Assembly (NCBI GenBank): GCA_009746045.1
Contig: RPFO01002223.1
Span: 1-38,811, forward strand
Direction of reading: 5' to 3'
DNA: 38,811 nucleotides
Origin: Mesostigma viride
Taxonomy: Eukaryota; Streptophyta; Mesostigmatophyceae; Mesostigmatales; Mesostigmataceae
The position numbers and the translations under genes are program-made. Below, piece after piece: positions 1 to 8,045 of this stretch (positions within the stretch are counted from its first letter, which is position 1; every line of letters begins with the position of its first letter). Below the pieces are notes generated by a model that ran no database searches, was not told the origin of the DNA, and was given only the letters and a program-made list of their open reading frames with translations.

Positions 1-2123
1 AGCCCTGGCGCGTGCTGACTCCCGCGGGGTGGGGTCCCGAGTCAGCTCCTCCCGAGTCAGCTTCTTCGCCGACGACTTCATCCTCGCCCCTGCACCGGAC
101 TCGCTGGCCCCCCGCGTGAACCACCGCTCCTGAGGCTCCACCGGTTTGCCCGCCGACTTCCGCACGTATTTTGACTCCCTGTCCCGCTCCACCTCGTCCG
201 CCTTTTGGGGATTTTTTTCAAACTTCATATCTTTCAGATTCCGAGTCGGGAGCTGGTCGGTCAAAGACTTAGGCGTCTTGTCCTCTATGATTAGCCGGGT
301 AGCCACCGCCAAGGCTTCTTTGAGCGTCCGCTCCAGCCTCTGTCGCTCCTGAGGACGCAGCTTCTTGTTCAGCAGGCGAACACGGGTGGTCTCTATCAAC
401 TTGTCTTGGCGGAGGGCGGGCTCGTCGGCCTTCTGCTCGAGGAGGCGCCCGAGTCTCTCCCTCAAGAACCTGTCTACATCGTCAAGCGCCCGCCGACGAT
501 CCCTTATACCCGCGGCGTCATTGGGGTGGTTTCTCGCGTACTCCTGAAACAGAGCCAACTTTTCTCTGTACCTGGCCATCGCGTCTTGGATACTCATCAG
601 ATCCCGCGTCGTCGGATCGGTGAGCATCCGCCGGATGTGTTCTGGCAAGTCCGGTATCTCGTCGTGGTCCAGGATCTCCACATTGCTAGGGCCCTCCCCG
701 GACTGCGACCGAAGTTTCGCCTCCTGGCGCTTCACGCTCCGACTCAGCTTATTGTAATCTGGATGCCATTCGCTCATACGGTCAAGTCTGCGGCGATCCC
801 CGATCAATTTGCTGGCCTCGTTTGCGGGAACCCCGCCCTTATATATATCGCGCGCCAAGTTTGCGAGCGAGAACAGTCTCCACCGGTCGAGGTCTTCCGG
901 GGTGTCCCCCGGCCGCGGGGGGTGCACTATCTCGTCGAACACGTCCTCGTGCGACCGCTGGGTGACGCGTCTCATCGTGTCTGGCGCGATGGACAGCTGC
1001 CGATCACTATCCCTCCATGGAACGACGGGTTGCAAAAAGAGAGGGGCGGATTGCAAGTTGAGAGGGGCACGGTTCGGGACGCCGGCTCTCTCGCTCGCCC
1101 CCCTGTGCGCTTTCTCGGTCTGGCGGATGTCACCTCCGCTTCGCCCCCCGCGCCTTCCACGCGATCCGGATCTGTCTCCGTGGTGTTCGTGTACGCGTCC
1201 GACCCTGGCTCTTCGGACGGGATAGAGTCATCCGCGCGCTGGCGGAAGACGAGCACGGGGTCATCGGGGTCGTCATCCTCAGGGGCGACGTGTTTGCGTC
1301 TGGCACGTCCTTGCGCGGAGTTGGCGCGCGTGTACATCGAACTCCCGCTGGCCACGTTTCCAGACAAGCTTGATTGGCGGGCCGGGCGGGAGCGACGCGG
1401 CCTGGTGGCAGGGTCAAAAAAACCCTCCGAGAACCCGCTGCCCTCCCGCCCTGGGGCCCAGGACCCCGCCGAGTTCGCCGCCAGCGGCGCTGTCTGCGGC
1501 CTTGTCCTCGGCAGCGGCGGTCGAGGGAACGCTCGCTCCCCCCGCCCCGAACGCTGCGACTGCGGACGGATTGCGAAGAAGAGCGCGATTTTCGCGATCT
1601 GGCAGAGACGGCGCGGGCTCCGGGGGAGGGGACGTCAGAGGGGGGCGAGCCAAAGGAGGACGTGGGGGAAGAAGCGGACTTCGACCCCCCGAGGCAGCTC
1701 TGGCTGGACGAGCCGGGAAATTCACAGAGGAGCGAGAAACGAGAGACCCCCCATCCCCCTGCATGCCGAGGGGAGGCGGGGTCCTCGTTTTTGAAGGCGC
1801 GCCGGTGTACCCGGGCGTGTAGGCCAGTGACGACATGGGCGTGGGGGGGAGCCCGCGGATCTCGAAGACGCGGGTTCTCCACGCTGCCCGGATCCGCCGG
1901 CACGCGACCCTGAACGGACAGACGCCCCCGATCCGAAATACCCTGGGGCCGCTGTGGCGCGATACCGGGCTCTGTCAATGTCGCGTAAATTTGGACGAGA
2001 CGAAACTCGCGAGCCGGATCCCGACTCGAGGACGTCGTCCGTGAGATCGATGATGTCTGTATCCCCCATATACTCGACGACGTCGTCCGTGAGATCTATG
2101 ATGTCCTTTCGTCGAGGCGGCAT
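1..2123 (-). CDS. SIM-bearing protein of unknown function, partial (C-terminus beyond left edge), three frame breaks
   Basis: The gene starts at 2123 and runs off the left edge (about 700 codons seen). The N-terminus has DIIDLTDD twice (residues 7-14 and 23-30), a classic SUMO-interaction motif with an acidic tail, followed by a low-complexity Ser/Pro/Arg region. The last 325 codons (975 down to 1) are open and rich in charged helices with no family I recognise. Coding-like reading moves frame at three homopolymers: G7 at 1843-1849 (one base short), A7 at 1416-1422 (one base too many) and C6 at 1098-1103 (one base short). That the pieces form one gene is inference from their continuity. An alternative is several short genes, the last starting at ATG 975, which overlaps the preceding stop. 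A TATA-like GATAAAAAT lies just upstream of 2123 on this strand. A role in engaging host SUMO pathways would be speculation. Confidence 0.6.
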
Positions 2124-2385
2124 CTCCCATATCGAACGCTTCGATTTTTATCGTCGCCGCGATGTATGACGCATGGGGACGTGTCTGTGCAAAGTCGGCC
2201 CCGCCTCCCACCACATGGAGCAATCCCACAAGCCCCCCCCAGTCTCCACGCGGATGTCCGATCCGTGATACGGATTAGGTGGGAGGCCATTCACAGCCGC
2301 CCCGGCGTCAGGCTTCCCACCCCTATCCCCTCCCCGAAAAGGTACGGAAGCGCCGTCGCGCTCTTCCCGATAGACCGAACGGAGG

Positions 2386-2393
2386 TATAAAAG
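2386..2393 (+). promoter_or_regulatory. TATA box for the gene at 2522
   Basis: TATAAAAG lies in the 398-bp gap between the divergent genes starting at 2123 and 2522, about 130 nt before the ATG at 2522. No ATG in that frame lies between them, so a leader of about 100 nt is expected. The rest of the gap shows no convincing gene. Confidence 0.6.
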
Positions 2394-2521
2394 GCGGGCG
2401 ACCGACCTGTCTTGTACCCGATACCGCCGAGGAAGCCGCCCCGTCCGCGCCTGGACAGTTCGGACGCGGCAAGGAAATTTTCTCCCTTTTACGGCAAAGA
2501 AAGGTCGCGCGGCCAGACGAC

Positions 2522-3078
2522 ATGGACCTCCTGGAGAGATCTCTGCAGCGTTTCTACACGAACGAAGGCAACTTCGACACGCTGTACGAGTTCGCATGTC
2601 CGGAGGGCAAGAAAAGGTCGTCTGGCGTCTCCCTGCGCGTGATCGAGTGGCTCGTGACCAACTACGCCAAGACGCACAAGGTCGAGTACCCGATGGAGGG
2701 AGCGTCCATCCCTTCAACCTGTACATGGCCTACAGGGAACAGACGGACGTATACTCCAAGCGAATGTTCGACCCGTTCGCGAGGAGGACCAAGACGAAGC
2801 TGGTGAGCGCGCGCGGAGACAGGGAGATCGTGACGACCCCCGGACAGATGAACTTCTTCAGGTGGGCCATCAACAATGGCGTGGTCGAATACGCCAAGGT
2901 GCACCACGAGGACATACGCGCCGACCTGCCCAAGTGCAAGGACAAGGTGCCGAGGATGCACGTGCGCGACGGGAAAGTCGTCAAGTGCCGCAATCGGTGC
3001 AAGGCCTCCGACCTCGCCGTGATCCTCCGGCCGCAGGTGAAGAGGGTCGTGCGGCGTTTCATCGTCCGCTTCGACTGA
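2522..3078 (+). CDS. Conserved NCLDV hypothetical protein (FDPFxRR / GQxNFFRWAI motifs), one frame break
   Basis: A protein of about 185 residues. Its motifs FDPFARR and TTPGQMNFFRWAINNGVVEY match, from memory, a conserved family of unknown function found in several nucleocytoplasmic large DNA viruses (GQLNFFKWAI-type motif). I cannot confirm this without a search. The C-terminal third is basic, with C-x4-C type cysteines. The frame shifts once near GGG at 2698-2700, where one base appears missing; sequence on both sides is clearly coding and continuous with the family motif. It is a plus-strand gene with its own TATA box at 2386, followed 42 nt later by another plus-strand gene. Confidence 0.75.
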
Positions 3079-3120
3079 ACATCGAGCGCGTTCAAAAAAA
3101 GACCGCCCGTGTACATATAG

Positions 3121-3453
3121 ATGGCCTTCCTGTACGACGCCATCGTGAGGCGCCCGCTGAGGGAGCTGTTCCTCAGAGGCCCGCACCTGTTCGGCTCGCT
3201 GGGGTTCTGGCAGAACATGGACAAACACGACATATGCGCCGAGATGACCACCACCTCCTCGGAGTTGTGGCAGAGGAGTCCCCAATACTGCGAGCAGGTC
3301 ATTGACAACCGATTCGAGAGCCTGCACGTGTTGATGAAAACGGTCCTACTGTGGGCCGCCGTGTACAAGGCGCTCGCCCTGATGATGGACTTGCTTGTAA
3401 ACAATATGAGCAGACGGTTCTTTATTCATGATCACCATAATAATAACAAATGA
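3121..3453 (+). CDS. Conserved small viral protein, 110 residues
   Basis: An intact 110-residue frame opening with a MAFLYDAIVRRPLRELF segment and a GFWQNMDKHDICAEMT segment. It resembles a short uncharacterised protein of algal and giant viruses, as I recall it. Residues 70-92 are hydrophobic and could be a membrane segment. The leader has an A7 run and GTACATATAG directly before the ATG, probably promoter. It converges on the minus-strand gene ending at 3464, with a 10-nt gap and AT-rich AATAATAA sequence at the 3' end that could serve both transcripts. Confidence 0.75.
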   Translation: MAFLYDAIVRRPLRELFLRGPHLFGSLGFWQNMDKHDICAEMTTTSSELWQRSPQYCEQVIDNRFESLHVLMKTVLLWAAVYKALALMMDLLVNNMSRRFFIHDHHNNNK

Positions 3454-3463
3454 GACGTTGAAA

Positions 3464-3850
3464 TCACACCCTTAAGCGAGCCAGCAGCGGCCTCAGTCGC
3501 CCGCCGCGATCCAATGCCCTACCCTCTCTCATCCCTTCGCGCGGGCGGGCATCCTCCCCCCCCTGCAGCACCACCACCGTCCCGCCGCCGCCGCCCCCGC
3601 GCCCGCCCAGCAGGCGTCGGAGACCCAGAGCCCCGGCGGCCCCTGCCACCACCATCGCGCCCGCTCTCATGACCCCGCCGACCCCGCTCTTCGCACGTGC
3701 CTGGCACTCGCTGTCGCCGGGCCGCAGCTTGACAGCGCACCAGACCCGGGCGAGGCCGGACGAGACAGCGGACTGGAACCTGCTCGCCAGGTATGCCAGG
3801 ATCGCCGCCAAAATGGCGAGCGGGAGGAGAGTCTGAACAAGGCCGCTCAT
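3464..3850 (-). CDS. Small membrane protein, unknown function
   Basis: 128 residues, intact. Residues 5-23 form a strong hydrophobic segment and residues 62-80 a weaker Ala/Gly-rich one, followed by a Gly7 run near 84-90 and a basic tail. A membrane protein is inferred from hydropathy only. It lies 34 nt downstream of another small membrane-protein gene on the same strand, and the two may share a transcript. Family not recognised. Confidence 0.65.
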   Translation of the reverse strand: MSGLVQTLLPLAILAAILAYLASRFQSAVSSGLARVWCAVKLRPGDSECQARAKSGVGGVMRAGAMVVAGAAGALGLRRLLGGRGGGGGGTVVVLQGGEDARPREGMREGRALDRGGRLRPLLARLRV

Positions 3851-3884
3851 GTCTGCGCTTCAATCACAGTACTCGCTCAGATTA

Positions 3885-4136
3885 TTACGCCAACAGGATG
3901 CCCCTGATGTTGCTGGGCTGGGCCATGTCCTCGTAGCCGCGGTACAGCAGGTACGTCGCGCCCACCACCCCAAGGAGCATGGGCCCCCACTTCATCCAAA
4001 TGCACCTCAAGTCGTCCGCGCTCTTGCACTGGTAGCCGTCCGGTCGTTTGAGGTAGCTCACGCTGGCCGCCGTGTGGGCGAGGATCACCCCGGCCAGCAC
4101 GATAGCGCCCCAAGGTCCGATGGTAATCAGCACCAT
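3885..4136 (-). CDS. Two-span small membrane protein
   Basis: 83 residues, intact. There are two predicted membrane helices (about residues 3-25 and 48-66) separated by a short polar loop with two cysteines (C37 and C45), which could form a disulphide. The size and plan resemble small virion membrane proteins of large DNA viruses, but that is inference. It is divergent from the ORF at 4154; the only sequence between them is 17 nt containing TATATA. Confidence 0.65.
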   Translation of the reverse strand: MVLITIGPWGAIVLAGVILAHTAASVSYLKRPDGYQCKSADDLRCIWMKWGPMLLGVVGATYLLYRGYEDMAQPSNIRGILLA

Positions 4137-4153
4137 GGTCGGTATATAGTTAG

Positions 4154-4351
4154 ATGGCAGAAAAAAAACTGCCAGAGGGCTACAGAGGCGGAGAGCCCCC
4201 TTTTTTGTATGCCCCTCCGTTGTGTGTCATGAAGTGCGGCGCGCCTACAAAAATCGGCGGGAGGTGTGGGAATAGGACAGGACAGGCGAGAAGGCGCGTT
4301 CAGCCGGCGAACAAAATGGGCGCCCTCACTATACCGCCGCTGTCGTCATGA
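4154..4351 (+). CDS. Degenerate zinc-module small protein
   Basis: The frame opens at 4154, but ATG 4229 is the more likely start. TATATA at 4143-4148 would then lie about 80 nt upstream, and the protein would begin MKC like its relatives. Residues after that start follow C-x9-C exactly, with the TKxGGRC signature of small viral and phage zinc modules. The remaining ligands of the family pattern C-x9-C-x3-C-x6-C-x2-H are Thr, Val and Ala at the same spacing. It therefore looks like a relative that has lost metal binding. Its stop overlaps the start of the reductase gene (ATGA at 4348-4351), so it could be an upstream ORF that modulates reductase translation. Confidence 0.4.
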   Translation: MAEKKLPEGYRGGEPPFLYAPPLCVMKCGAPTKIGGRCGNRTGQARRRVQPANKMGALTIPPLSS

Positions 4352-7309
4352 CCTCGACCACGCCGACGGACCGGGCGATGGCCATCGCGCTCAGGACCTA
4401 CCACCGCCCCATCGACGTCGCCCTAGTGGACGGCAAGCTGGCCGTCGCCTCCCAGCTCGAGTCCTGGAGCCAGGTGGTGGACCGGGTGATCGCGCACCAG
4501 CGCTGGCTGTGGATACGCGCCAAGGAGGACAACCTGGACAGGGCGGAGGTGGAGGAACTGGAGGAGCTGCGGCACCACATCCTGAACCGGTGGATAGCCC
4601 CCGCGGGCCGCACGCTCTTCCTGGGCGGCACCGAGCTGAGCCGGCGGCGAGAGTCGTGCATGTTCAACTGCAGCTTCACCGAGGTCGAGACCGTCTACGA
4701 CGTGGTCGACGTGCTCTGGCTGCTGCTGCAGGGATGCGGGTGCGTATCCGACATTCTGGTATAATGGACCGCATTCCTTTAGTTTCCCCATTGGAACATA
4801 TACCCACGATTTAACGAGCTCATACGCGGGGGGTTCGACATTTTTTTTTTGAATGCAGCGTCGGCTTCAAGCCCGTCACCGGCACGCTCAACGGGTTCGC
4901 GCAGGCCATCCCCGACATCGCCGTCGTCCGCTCCACCAGGACCGCGGCAGGGGGGCGCGAGTCCAACCAGGAGTCGTGGGACCCCTGCACAAGGACCTGG
5001 CGCATCAGTGTGGGAGACTCGGCCGTCGCCTGGTCCAAGGCGGCCGGAAAGCTGCTCGCCGGAAAGCTCCCCGCCCAACGCCTCGTGCTCGACTTCACCG
5101 AGATACGACCGCCGGGGATGAGGATGCGAGGATACGGCCACCTGGTGCGTCCTCATTCGTGTCTGCGTGATTTGGCCCACTCCGACATTTCGTTCAGCCC
5201 CCTTCCTTTCAGATTGCACGTCGGTAACGGTCGTGTCCCGCTGCCTGGCCCCGCACCTTTTATACCTTGTTGCCGCAGAGCTCCGGGGACGCCAGCATCT
5301 CCAAGGCGCTGGTGGCCATCGCCAAGATCCTGTCCATGCGCGCCGACCAGCTCCTCACCAAGATGGACATCCTCGACATCGTCAACCACCTAGGCACCAT
5401 GCTGACCGGCCGCCGGTCGGCCGAGATCGCGCTGTTCGAGTACGGCGACACCGAGTGGCGCGAGTTCGCCGCCGCCAAGAAGGAGTGGTGGGTGGCCAAC
5501 GCCCACCGGCAGCAGTCCAACAACAGCCTCATCTTCCGCAAGCGCCCCTCGAGGAGGGAGATGGAGGAGCTCTTCGCCATCATGCTCGACTCCGGCGGCT
5601 CCGAGCCCGGCCTCTTCAACCTCGCCGTCGCCTCCACCCGCGCGCCCTGGTGTCGAGGCGTGAACCCCTGCTGGTACCTTGAGACACGCTTCTCATCCTA
5701 TATAAACCAATGTCCCTTGCTTCTGTTCTCATGCGCCCAGATAAACAATTCCCATCCGTTTCTTAAAAAAATATATGCCGGTTTGTGTGTGCCAGCCACT
5801 GATGGCATCCCGGTGTATGGGAACGACGTGCTGCGGGGAACAGTGCAAGAAGAATTGTCTCGCTGGCTCCTATTACTGTTCTTGGCACAAACAGGAGACC
5901 CAGGCGCTGAAGAGATGGCCCGTCATGGATGTTCTATCAACCCCCGGTTGGTGGAAGCAAAACCCGGCCAATCCAAATCCTCTTTTCATCGGCAAAGAAC
6001 TCCTGGCAACGACGACCGCTACGGGATAGGCGGGGTGGAGATATTGCGAGAGGCGGCCTTGGAGCGAAGGAAAATAGAAGCGCAAAGGAATTTAGAAGCC
6101 CAACTCCTGAACCTATCTCTAGACGATCAAGACGAAGAAGTCAACAGAGGCGTCCGGCGTAATTTGGACCGCCTGAGCACAGCCGTGCGACGACTAGGCG
6201 TCTACAGGCCGCCATCGAAAAAGCTCAAACCGTTGTCCACCTTCATGGAGTACGCTCTCCTTAAGTCGGGGATGAAGAGCTGACACGCCCTCGCTGCATG
6301 TGATGCTGTTACGCGCTGCTTTGTTTGCAGCGAGATCCTCCTCGGCAACAAGTCCTTCTGCAATTTAACGGAGGTCAACCTGGCCGCCTTCAAGGAGGGG
6401 AACAAGGCGGGCCTCGAGCGCGCCCTCGTCCTCGCCAGCCGCATGAACTACCGCCAGACGCTCGTCGACCTCAGGGACGAGATCCTACAAGAGGCCTGGC
6501 ACCTCAACAACCAGTTCCTGCACCTGTGCGGCGTCGGCCTCACCGGCATCGTGGCCAGGCCGGACCTGCACCCCTACGACTTCCGCCGCATGAAGAACGT
6601 CGCCGTCTCCTCCGCCTACGAGATGGCGCGCGCCCTGGGGAAGCCCCTGCCCAAGAACGTCACCTGCATCAAGCCCAGCGGCACCCTCTCCAAAATCATG
6701 GGCACGCGCGAGTGGGGGGAGGTGCCCGAGGGCGTGCACATGCCCCTCGGGAAGTACATCTTCAACAACGTCACCTACTCGCGCCACGACCCGCTGGTCC
6801 GGCGGTTCGTAGAGGCCAACTACAGGGTGGTCGAGAAGCCCTTCGACCCGGAGGCCGTGCTCGTGACCTTCCCCGTCGCCTTCACCTCCGTCCCCTTCAC
6901 CAAGACCGTCGTCACGCGCAAGGACGGCGCCGTGGAAGAGGTCGAGGTGAACGCCGAGACAGCGCTCGACCAGCTGGACAGGTACAAGAGGCTCATGGAC
7001 AACTACTGCGAGCAGAACGTCTCGTGCACGGTCTCCTACGACCCCGCCGAGGCCCCCGCCATCGTCGACTGGCTCATGAACAACTGGGACTCCTACGTGG
7101 GGGTCTCCTTCCTCCTGCGCGCCGACCCCACCAAGAGCGCCGCCGACCTGGGATACAGCTACCTGCCCCAGGAGGTGGTCACCGAGGCCGCCTTCGCCAA
7201 GTACGCCGGCGCGCTCAAGCCCGTCGACTACTCCGGCGTCCTGCACGTGGACGACGACGCTGCCCTCATGGAGCCCGACTGCCCCAGCGGCGCCTGCCCC
7301 GTCCGCTAG
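4348..7309 (+). CDS. Monomeric class II ribonucleoside-triphosphate reductase (adenosylcobalamin-dependent), four exons
   Basis: Joining 4348-4739, 4859-5144, 5279-5673 and 6331-7309 gives 683 residues, close to the roughly 740 of the Lactobacillus leichmannii enzyme family. It reduces ribonucleotides to deoxyribonucleotides using B12 coenzyme. Visible active-site parts: C108 (FNCSF) and C368 as the redox pair; C357 in NPC as the thiyl-radical cysteine, 11 residues before C368 as in the family, with E359; GCGVGF at 129-134; SNNSL; IKPSGTLSK; and a C-terminal CPSGACPVR with C675 and C680, the reducing pair. NPCGE reads NPCCE here. Large eukaryotic DNA viruses usually carry two-subunit class I enzymes, so class II is notable. 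The gene has no internal frame error, unlike many of its neighbours. It converges on the gene ending at 7314. Confidence 0.93.
4740..4858 (+). other. Intron 1 of the reductase gene
   Basis: 119 nt, GTGCGT...TGCAG, phase 2, splitting the codon for G131 within the GCG|VGF active-site loop. The joined reading matches the class II family across the junction. A T10 tract precedes the acceptor. Confidence 0.85.
5145..5278 (+). other. Intron 2 of the reductase gene
   Basis: 134 nt, GTGCGT...CCGCAG, phase 0, between GYGHL and SSGDAS. This corresponds to the conserved GFGGTASGP substrate-loop region of the family. The donor hexamer is identical to that of intron 1. A second possible acceptor (CCTTTCAG) occurs internally but would break the frame. 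Confidence 0.85.
5699..5706 (+). promoter_or_regulatory. TATA box inside reductase intron 3
   Basis: TATATAAA begins 26 nt into the intron and 76 nt before the ATG of the nested gene at 5775. The same TATA-to-ATG spacing is seen for the zinc-module ORF near 4229, which supports independent transcription. Confidence 0.55.
5775..6283 (+). CDS. Intron-nested zinc-module protein with coiled-coil tail, one frame break
   Basis: About 170 residues. The N-terminus carries C-x9-C-x3-C-x6-C-x2-H (from MASRC, the second ATG at 5805), a module shared with the products at 20979-21349 and 21479-21837. The zinc ligands are complete. After a tryptophan-rich linker, the frame shifts by one base near 6000-6025 into a charged helical tail (EILREAALERRKIEAQ and on) ending at 6283, 47 nt before the splice acceptor. 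Joining the two parts is inference: both are clearly coding-like, and a single missing base reconciles them. Function unknown; nucleic-acid binding is plausible for such modules. The alternative is that each part is a decayed remnant. Confidence 0.6.
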
Positions 7310-7313
7310 CCGG

Positions 7314-7963
7314 TCACATCCCGGCCATCATCGCCGGAGGATACATCATCGGCGGAGGATACACCATGCGCTGGGGCGGCAGAGAGGGGAGCGACATCAT
7401 CATGGGAGACAGGTCCAGCTGGATCGCCTCGGGGGCGCCAGACGACCGACGCTTGAACAAATAGTACGCCAGCCAGCCGGCCAGCAGAACGAACACCAGC
7501 ACCAGCAGCTTGCCCGCGCCCGACATTCCCGACCCGTCGTCCTTCTGCACGCTCGGCGGGAGCGACCTCGCGTTGTAGTACCCATCCTGACCGCCGCCCG
7601 GGATGCCCGACCCGTACGCGCTCGAAGCTCCCTTCCCCCCCCCCCGCCGAACATCTTGTCCACCGCGAGCCCCCCCGCCGCCATCAGCCCGCCGGCGCCC
7701 AGGTTGATCGCGAGGAACTTGGCCACACTTTTCCCCCTGCTGCTCTTCGAGGCCGTCTCGGCGACCTCGTCGGCGCCCTTCAACACCGTCTTGCCCGCCG
7801 CGTCTGCCGCGTCGTCGGCGCCCTTCAACACCGTCTTCCCCGCCCCGCCTGCCACGTCGTCGGCCACCCCGCCAGTGCCCTTTGTGACGCTGCTGAGGGC
7901 CCTGGGCACCGCCTTCGCCATGTTCATCGCCGACCGTGCGACGTTCGCAAAAGCGGTCGCCAT
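7314..7963 (-). CDS. Ala/Gly-rich single-span membrane protein, one frame break
   Basis: About 216 residues. The N-terminal half is Ala/Val/Asp-rich, with the short segment GKTVLKGADDAADAA repeated imperfectly. A Gly-rich segment follows, coded by an 11-base homopolymer (C11 on the plus strand, 7635-7645) where one base appears missing. Residues about 150-170 form a strong membrane helix followed by KRR (stop-transfer). The tail is Met/Pro-rich (MVYPPPMMYPPAMM), which can suggest a flexible surface or interaction tail. A TATA box lies 17-25 nt before the ATG. It is probably a virion membrane protein given the structural genes next to it, which is inference. Confidence 0.65.
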
Positions 7964-7979
7964 CGCGGTACTCTTGCAC

Positions 7980-7988
7980 TTATATAAG
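7980..7988 (-). promoter_or_regulatory. TATA box for the gene starting at 7963
   Basis: TTATATAAG on the minus strand, 16 nt upstream of the ATG. The short distance implies a very short leader or use of the box as an initiator-like late element. Confidence 0.55.
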
Positions 7989-8045
7989 CGTCGAGAAAAA
8001 TTGGGCAGTCCTTAATTTATGTACATTGATCAATAAAACGACACC

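Larger units (their letters stand above)
5674..6330 (+). other. Intron 3 of the reductase gene, carrying a nested gene
   Basis: 657 nt, GTACCT...TTTGCAG, phase 2, immediately after the NPC thiyl-radical cysteine codon (split codon 358). It contains its own TATA box at 5699 and a coding region at 5775-6283, so the intron is almost entirely occupied by a nested gene. Reading joins perfectly on removal (NPC then CEILLGN). Confidence 0.85.

Noticed and set aside
406-1794. 462-residue plus-strand frame
   Set aside because: It is antisense to the SIM protein gene, whose minus-strand reading has coherent motifs and helices. High GC makes stop codons rare on the other strand.
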